The notes under the pieces are model-generated. The model was not told the origin of the DNA, did not search any database, and saw only the letters and a program-made list of their open reading frames with translations. A DNA stretch of 10,994 nucleotides from positions 1 to 10,994 of the forward strand of contig DAOVHJ010000049.1 of NCBI GenBank assembly GCA_030671945.1. The letters run 5' to 3'. This stretch comes from Candidatus Heimdallarchaeota archaeon. Its GTDB lineage: Archaea > Asgardarchaeota > Heimdallarchaeia > JABLTI01. A program made the translations under genes and the position numbers. Numbering within the stretch: position 1 is the stretch's first letter; each line of letters begins with the position of its first letter. Below are positions 6,431-10,994 of the stretch, piece after piece.

Positions 6431-7687
6431 TCAAACACCAATTCCTTCATCATGAGTATCATCAATGTCCTTTTTGTTATTTACTATATTTACAAGTAAT
6501 AGAGCTATTGGCATTAAGATTAATATAAAAACAGTTATTCCACCAATCAAAAATAAGCCTGAAATATTTTCTTGATTAAAAAGATCCACATTAGGGATAA
6601 TTGATTCAGCAATTAATGGAGAGACAAACTGTCCTAAGTATAACAGTGTGATAAATATGCCAACTACTCTACCTCTTAGTCTATCAGGTGTGGACTGCAA
6701 CAACCAAGAATTAATGTTTGGCATAAATATTCCCCATCCTAATCCCGCTATTCCGGAACCTAGCATAACAATCCAGAATTTAGAAGCAAACGATAAGAGG
6801 AGAAAACCGCTTCCAACAAGGGTCATTGTTATTATGAATATTAATTGTGTATCTAATGTCTTCTTTACATACTTGAAGAAAAATGAAGCTATTCCAGATG
6901 CTATGCTTGAAGCAGCAATTGCTAAACCAATAAGTAATTCACTTTCGATAGCAAAACTCGCTAAGTAAAATGAGAATTGTGATGGAATAAAAAAGAAAAC
7001 AACCATAATTAGAAACATTAGTGTATAGCTTAATAACCCAACTTTTATTGGAAAACCAGCACTTTCCTCTATTGTATCATCTCTTAGTTTTTCTTGATCT
7101 TCTTCTTTTTCAATAGCTCTATTTGGTTCAGGAATGAATATTATAACTCCAGGGAGTATTAGTAAAGACAAGAAATAAACAAGAAAAGCATAATTCCATG
7201 CTATATTCCCTAATGCCCCACCAAGTAAGACAAATAACGCTCCACCAAAGGACATGAGAGTAGATTGGAATCCTAGTACTTGATTTCGTTTTTCACCAAA
7301 ATAATAATCACCAATAAGTGTAGTGCAACTTGTCATTATACCTGCTACAGCAAAGCCTAGCAAAATCCTACTTGCTATAATTATATAGATGTTCAAGGCA
7401 TAAAAGCCAACAGTACCAAATAATGCATAGAGAACAGTTGTTGTTACTAAAACGGTTTTTCTTCCGAATCTATCAATGATTACTCCGATAAATGTTGCCC
7501 CAACAGCAATAGCTAAAGGAGTTACAGAGAGAACTAATTTTGATAACAATTCGATATTTGAAATGTGTGAGAAGTGAACAGCCATTTCTTTAAGAATTGG
7601 TGCGATGGTTGCTCCAGCCATAACGGTTAATGTGCCGGAAAGGAGAATGAATAATTCTTGCAAAAAAGATTTAGTTTTCTCTTTCAT
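6431..7687 (-). CDS. MFS transporter, 12 membrane segments
   Basis: Major-facilitator-superfamily permease of 418 residues, probably an H+-coupled efflux or solute transporter. Motif A appears between segments 2 and 3 as GVIIDRFGRKT (68-78), and a degenerate partner, TPDRLRGR (333-340), precedes segment 11. Hydrophobic segments lie near 11-30, 51-71, 80-98, 101-123, 141-160, 164-186, 214-235, 250-272, 281-300, 304-323, 341-362 and 378-402, with an acidic central loop at 187-212 and a charged cytoplasmic tail. Substrate cannot be inferred. A TATA-like box precedes it, so it may be transcribed alone although it follows two genes on the same strand. Its last 86 codons are duplicated at 4664-4924. 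Confidence 0.9.
   Translation of the reverse strand: MKEKTKSFLQELFILLSGTLTVMAGATIAPILKEMAVHFSHISNIELLSKLVLSVTPLAIAVGATFIGVIIDRFGRKTVLVTTTVLYALFGTVGFYALNIYIIIASRILLGFAVAGIMTSCTTLIGDYYFGEKRNQVLGFQSTLMSFGGALFVLLGGALGNIAWNYAFLVYFLSLLILPGVIIFIPEPNRAIEKEEDQEKLRDDTIEESAGFPIKVGLLSYTLMFLIMVVFFFIPSQFSFYLASFAIESELLIGLAIAASSIASGIASFFFKYVKKTLDTQLIFIITMTLVGSGFLLLSFASKFWIVMLGSGIAGLGWGIFMPNINSWLLQSTPDRLRGRVVGIFITLLYLGQFVSPLIAESIIPNVDLFNQENISGLFLIGGITVFILILMPIALLLVNIVNNKKDIDDTHDEGIGV
6587..6691. repeat. 105-base direct repeat, copy 2 (intact MFS gene)
   Basis: Identical to 4820-4924. This copy lies inside the intact transporter gene and is the probable source or recombination partner of the fragment. Confidence 0.9.
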
Positions 7688-7732
7688 TAGAATTCAGTCA
7701 AATTATAACTGCAAAGTAATTTAATCTATTTA

Positions 7733-7740
7733 TTTATAAA
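7733..7740 (-). promoter_or_regulatory. TATA box for the MFS gene
   Basis: A perfect TTTATAAA (palindromic, so it reads the same on both strands) sits 46-53 bases before the MFS ATG at 7687. An initiation site near 7710 would give a leader of about 23 bases. It falls in the 61-base gap after the preceding gene. Confidence 0.45.
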
Positions 7741-7748
7741 AATGAAGA

Positions 7749-8600
7749 TTAATTACTTCTTCTCATATAGACAGCAATAGTTCCTAGTGTAAATAAAGCT
7801 ATTAATCCTATGAGCCATTGAACTGTAACTTTTTGAGTACTTCTGGAATTTAATAATACAAAATCCAGAATTTCTCCTTTACCATCACTAACATATTTCT
7901 CGTAAAGTTTCATTCTATCTAAATAACCCCATGCTAAATTGTAACTGATTTCAGAAATCCTATCAAGTTCATAAGATTCATCGTTTATTGAAATCAATCC
8001 TTTCTCATGATATACCCAATTTATAACAAAGAGATCATTTGTCATATACACTTCATATAAACCACTATCATTATTGTATTGATAAGGTTCTTCTTGATCT
8101 ACTAGATACTCGAAAAGGTTATCTATACTATCGGTTGCGGACTCTCTCTGAGGGGGTAATAAGTAGCCATGAGGATTTTCTGGTGTAGAATGTCTTTCAG
8201 GTGAACCTAGATTTTCATCAAAAGCATCAACGAAATATTCAATCACAGAAGAAATATCTCCTAAATCAATATCATTAAGATAATGTTCAGCCCAAGGTTG
8301 AGTTGTATTTTGTAATGAATCATAATCTGCTAGATCTAAATCATCAGGATCTGTATTTACGACTAATTTAATCTGATCTCCCTCTTCAACAAAAATACCC
8401 TCTTTTATAGCCCAAACAAAATCATCTTCTTTTTCGAATTTTGCAACGTCCCAAACTAATTCCTCTCCGGGAAGAATAAAATCTGAATATGTATAAATTG
8501 CACCATTATTGATGACAAGGTTAAGATTTGCACTACTAACAGTAAATGATAGAAATGAGATTACTATCAAAACAAAGAGGATTTTCTGTTTACCACGCAT
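7749..8600 (-). CDS. secreted, C-terminally membrane-anchored protein of unknown function
   Basis: A 283-residue protein I do not recognise. Residues 1-24 are a signal peptide (MRGKQK, hydrophobic core, VSSA), so the bulk lies outside the cell. The exposed part, about 25-255, is acidic, rich in Asp, Glu, Tyr and Asn, contains no cysteine, and probably forms beta-rich domains (GEELVWDVAKF, then VEEGDQIKLVV). The C-terminal segment at about 258-278 is a membrane helix ending in RRSN, giving an N-out, C-in surface protein. Asgard genomes carry many such anchored surface proteins with a similar opening, but I cannot name the family. It begins 34 bases after the Fe-S gene stop on the same strand, so the two are likely co-transcribed. 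An in-frame TGA shortly upstream of the ATG fixes the start. Surface location is well supported; function is unknown. Confidence 0.8.
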   Translation of the reverse strand: MRGKQKILFVLIVISFLSFTVSSANLNLVINNGAIYTYSDFILPGEELVWDVAKFEKEDDFVWAIKEGIFVEEGDQIKLVVNTDPDDLDLADYDSLQNTTQPWAEHYLNDIDLGDISSVIEYFVDAFDENLGSPERHSTPENPHGYLLPPQRESATDSIDNLFEYLVDQEEPYQYNNDSGLYEVYMTNDLFVINWVYHEKGLISINDESYELDRISEISYNLAWGYLDRMKLYEKYVSDGKGEILDFVLLNSRSTQKVTVQWLIGLIALFTLGTIAVYMRRSN

Positions 8601-8634
8601 TTTACATCATTCGCTTTCTTATTCGATTACTAAT

Positions 8635-9747
8635 TTAATTAACTTTAGATTTTGATTCAGCTTTTCTTCTTGCTTCAGCTATTTTCGACAACAAATCACT
8701 AGAAGTTAATGGAGGAATTCTAGGATTCTCTTTGACAATGAGAGTTATTGCATCTTCCGGACAGTCAATGAGACAATTGCCACACCCTATACACCTCTTT
8801 TGTTCTATGACAGCGAATTCGCTTTCCAGAGTTATTGCATCCATTTGACATCTTTCTACACAATTACCGCATCCACTGCATAGCTCTTCATTAACTACTG
8901 CTTGATAATTACTTGAAGCGTAATCTGCAGGATTTGGCATTTGTTTTAACTCAGCTAAACCTTCACAACAACAAGTACAACAGCTACACACAAAGACCAT
9001 TTCTTGTGAATTACTTAATTGAAAAATCAATCCATCTTCTTCATTCTTTTTCAAGTATTGAAGAGCTTCTTCTTTAATTATCTCACGACCGTATCCTTGT
9101 TCTACGTACATCTGACCCATTTCACCCATTGCCATACAGACTTCTCGTCGGTCAGTTGCTTGACAGGGTTCATTTTTTAGATCTTTTGATTGTCGGCAAA
9201 CACAATTCATTTTTGCGAAAGGACCTTCTGATTTTTCGAATTGAATCTTAATGTCATCATACTTGATGATTGGGTTTTCATGTTTGATTTTTATCCCTAC
9301 AGGTATAGTTCGTAATTGACCAACTCCAATGTCTCTATTTGCTGGCCAAAAAGCTTCTGCCTTATATTGATCGAGATCTTTTTGAAATTCTTCAGTTAGT
9401 TTATCCACTTGAAATTCATAAATCCCAATAATGAGTAAGGCATTTGTATAGATTTTCTTACCATCTTTTGTGACCCCCGCAATTGCTCCATTCTTTGCCA
9501 TTTTGTCCAAGTGTTGTCCTACTTCCTCTTTAGAAAATCCCAAATGCTTTACACGATCGAAAATCGTCTCTATTGTCTCACTCATATCCAATATTCCGGG
9601 ATAACCGCATTTAAGAACTAAAGCAATTTCAGCTTCATCTGGAGTGAATAATTTCTTTAATAATCGAATTTCTACTCCTGACTCTGTTGCTGGAAATCGC
9701 ATTGGGAAACTATCAAAATGCTCTTGTAATCGTCTAAAAACATCCAC
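8635..9747 (-). CDS. Fe-S protein: N-terminal helical/winged-helix domain plus two [4Fe-4S] motifs
   Basis: About 370 residues from a GTG at 9747. The frame is open to TTG 9765 and GTG 9762; I prefer 9747 because the protein then begins MDVFRRLQEHF and GGTGG lies 11 bases upstream, but this is not certain. The N-terminal part (about 1-105) is helical with the pattern SGVEIRLLKKLFTPDEAEIAL and a following turn-helix, consistent with a winged-helix fold. The C-terminal half has CVCRQ (Cys182/184), Cys195, Cys204, a dense CSCCTCCC cluster (six Cys at 254-261) and two ferredoxin motifs, Cys290/293/296/300 and Cys319/322/325/329. This resembles '4Fe-4S binding protein' families of anaerobes; the role is probably electron transfer or redox sensing. 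It shares its core with the plus-strand Fe-S protein at 877-1704 and is followed by the secreted-protein gene. Confidence 0.82.
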   Translation of the reverse strand: MDVFRRLQEHFDSFPMRFPATESGVEIRLLKKLFTPDEAEIALVLKCGYPGILDMSETIETIFDRVKHLGFSKEEVGQHLDKMAKNGAIAGVTKDGKKIYTNALLIIGIYEFQVDKLTEEFQKDLDQYKAEAFWPANRDIGVGQLRTIPVGIKIKHENPIIKYDDIKIQFEKSEGPFAKMNCVCRQSKDLKNEPCQATDRREVCMAMGEMGQMYVEQGYGREIIKEEALQYLKKNEEDGLIFQLSNSQEMVFVCSCCTCCCEGLAELKQMPNPADYASSNYQAVVNEELCSGCGNCVERCQMDAITLESEFAVIEQKRCIGCGNCLIDCPEDAITLIVKENPRIPPLTSSDLLSKIAEARRKAESKSKVN

Positions 9748-9888
9748 AGTCAAGCTAACCACCAATAAAGATAAGCTAAAACATAGGTTGTATCTAAAAA
9801 ACGTTTCTCAGAAATTCTCATGGAAAAATAAAGACTAGTACTAAAGATAAAAAACTAATTTCTTATTATCTATAAATGGGTCAGGAAA

Positions 9889-10869
9889 ATGGAGAAAATT
9901 AAACTTGGAAATTCAGATCTAAAAGTCTCACGAATAGGTTTAGGAACACTAGCTTTTGGTCATAAATCTAAAGGAATACAAGACAAAGAACAAATCTATG
10001 ATTGTTTAAATTTCGCATTAGATAATGGTATTAATTTACTTGATACAGCTGAGGAATATGCGGGTGGATTGACAGAAGAGCATATTGGTAATGTACTAAA
10101 AGACCGAGGAGATAGAGAAGATACTGTTATAGTAACAAAAGTTTCTCATATAAACTTACATTATAAAAATGTTATAAAATCAGCTAATCACAGTCTAAAA
10201 AAATTGCAAACAGACTATATTGATGTTTACTTGGTTCATTGGCCTTTTTGTTATTACCCAATATCTGAAACAATGAAAGCTATGGATCAATTATTGGAAG
10301 AGGGAAAAATTCGATATGTTGGATTATCTAATTTTCATAATGCATTAGTACAAGAAGCCATGGATTGTTTAGAAAACGGAGAGATAGTTGTTAATGAAGT
10401 GGAATATAATCTACTTGAGCGAAATATCGAAAAAGAAATAATTCCATTTCTGAAACAAAAAGGAATGTCTGCCTTAACTTATTATCCTTTAATGAGTGGG
10501 TTTTTAACAACTAATTATGATAAAAATTCCACCTTTCCTGAAAATGATTTTCGTAATCAATATGAGCTCTTTCGACATAAGGAGAATTTTGATAGATCTC
10601 AAGAATTATTCGAAGCTTTGAGAGAAATTGCTGCAAACCATGACGTCAGTCCTTCAGAAGTGGCAATCAATTGGTTATTAAAAGATAAAGAGGTTATCCC
10701 CATCCCAGGAGCAAAGAAAAGAAGCCATATTGAAAGCAACATTCATGCAACTGAATGGCGAATGACAAAAGATGAAATCAAGCGATTAAATACTATTACT
10801 GATAATATTGAGATTAATTGGGACTGGTTCGATAGAGTTAGACCAAAGGAAACTTCAGATTCCGAGTAG
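9889..10869 (+). CDS. aldo/keto reductase
   Basis: NADPH-dependent oxidoreductase of the aldo/keto reductase superfamily, 326 residues (family length), a TIM barrel that reduces aldehydes or ketones. The catalytic tetrad is complete: Asp52 (LLDTAEEY), Tyr57, Lys84 (VTKV) and His117 (VHWP). SNFHNA near 146 and the C-terminal IPGAKKRSHIESN bind the cofactor phosphate. The first residues (KLGNSDLKVSRIGLGT) are the standard beta-hairpin and strand 1, so the ATG at 9889 is right. CAGGAAA precedes the ATG as a weak ribosome site; A/T-rich elements at 9846-9855 and 9871-9877 could be the TATA box, the second being rather close to the ATG. It is divergent from the Fe-S gene and overlaps the next gene tail to tail by 15 bases. 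Substrate unknown. Confidence 0.92.
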   Translation: MEKIKLGNSDLKVSRIGLGTLAFGHKSKGIQDKEQIYDCLNFALDNGINLLDTAEEYAGGLTEEHIGNVLKDRGDREDTVIVTKVSHINLHYKNVIKSANHSLKKLQTDYIDVYLVHWPFCYYPISETMKAMDQLLEEGKIRYVGLSNFHNALVQEAMDCLENGEIVVNEVEYNLLERNIEKEIIPFLKQKGMSALTYYPLMSGFLTTNYDKNSTFPENDFRNQYELFRHKENFDRSQELFEALREIAANHDVSPSEVAINWLLKDKEVIPIPGAKKRSHIESNIHATEWRMTKDEIKRLNTITDNIEINWDWFDRVRPKETSDSE

Positions 10870-10994
10870 TTTTTGAGCAAACTCTTCAGCATGTTTAAGG
10901 TCCTTGGCATTAGGTCTTCCCTTGTTCATTCCCCCGAAAAATTTCATGAAGCTATTAGTGTTAAAACCTTTACAACTGAATTCATCAACAATCA
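10855..10994 (-). CDS. flavodoxin-like protein, C-terminal end only
   Basis: The last 45 codons of a gene that continues beyond the right edge. The minus strand reads DEFSCKGFNTNSF, then FFGGMNKGRPNAKDL, then AEEFAQKLLGI and TGA (10855-10857). This matches the C-terminal end of flavodoxin-family proteins, where an FxCKG segment near the flavin is followed by a GxxNxGRPN..DLxxAxxFA helix. These bind FMN and carry electrons at low potential. The gene overlaps the aldo/keto reductase 3' end by 15 bases on the opposite strand. Family call rests on this tail alone. Confidence 0.6.
   Translation of the reverse strand, partial: IVDEFSCKGFNTNSFMKFFGGMNKGRPNAKDLKHAEEFAQKLLGI

Noticed and set aside
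4820..6691. The two 105-base repeats as ends of a mobile element or attachment sites
   Set aside because: Both lie inside homologous coding sequence, and the DNA between them holds no transposase or integrase; a gene-tail duplication explains them.
6648..6968. 106-codon plus-strand frame inside the MFS gene
   Set aside because: Antisense to conserved membrane segments, with no initiation signal or domain.
9871..9877. TATAAAT as the aldo/keto reductase TATA box
   Set aside because: Only 12-18 bases before the ATG, too close for an initiation site about 25 bases downstream unless the start is later; not listed as a feature.

Overview
The window is AT-rich and most likely archaeal. Several genes have TATA-like boxes about 25 bases before a short leader, most starts lack a Shine-Dalgarno (SD) sequence, TTG and GTG starts occur, and two proteins belong to a cysteine-rich Fe-S type. 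An anaerobic or microaerophilic Asgard-type archaeon (Promethearchaeota) is my best guess from overall look; no RNA gene or marker protein in the window confirms it.

Layout. Bases 1-1704 (+): the 3' part of an alpha/beta hydrolase, then a polyferredoxin-like Fe-S protein 26 bases downstream. Bases 1696-4199 (-): an operon with E1-alpha and E1-beta of a thiamine-diphosphate 2-oxoacid (or acetoin) dehydrogenase, a frameshifted small zinc-ribbon gene, and a doubtful 60-codon ORF. Bases 4375-4629 (+): a short TusA-like protein with an altered active-site motif. Bases 4664-5175 (-): a scar made of a frameshifted AHSA1/SRPBCC-domain gene start joined to a second copy of the last 86 codons of the nearby MFS transporter gene. 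Bases 5297-6376 (+): a hormone-sensitive-lipase-type esterase. Bases 6431-9747 (-): a complete MFS transporter, a secreted membrane-anchored protein of unknown function, and a second, larger Fe-S protein with an N-terminal helical, probably winged-helix, domain. Bases 9889-10869 (+): an aldo/keto reductase. Bases 10855-10994 (-): the C-terminal end of a flavodoxin-like protein, overlapping the reductase gene tail to tail.

How the parts fit. This is an accessory metabolic and redox region rather than one pathway: two esterase-like hydrolases, an NADPH-type reductase, a flavodoxin, two Fe-S proteins and a thiamine-diphosphate dehydrogenase without its E2 and E3 partners. The two Fe-S proteins share a core that the ferredoxin domain does not explain: CxC-R, two further cysteines, and then a dense C-x-C-C-x-C-C-C cluster ahead of two ordinary [4Fe-4S] motifs. 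This shared core is the best candidate for something poorly described. The strongest sign of recent DNA rearrangement is the MFS/AHSA1 chimera, in which 105 bases are identical to the intact MFS gene while the flanking part is only about 85% identical.

No tRNA, rRNA, CRISPR array or insertion sequence was seen.
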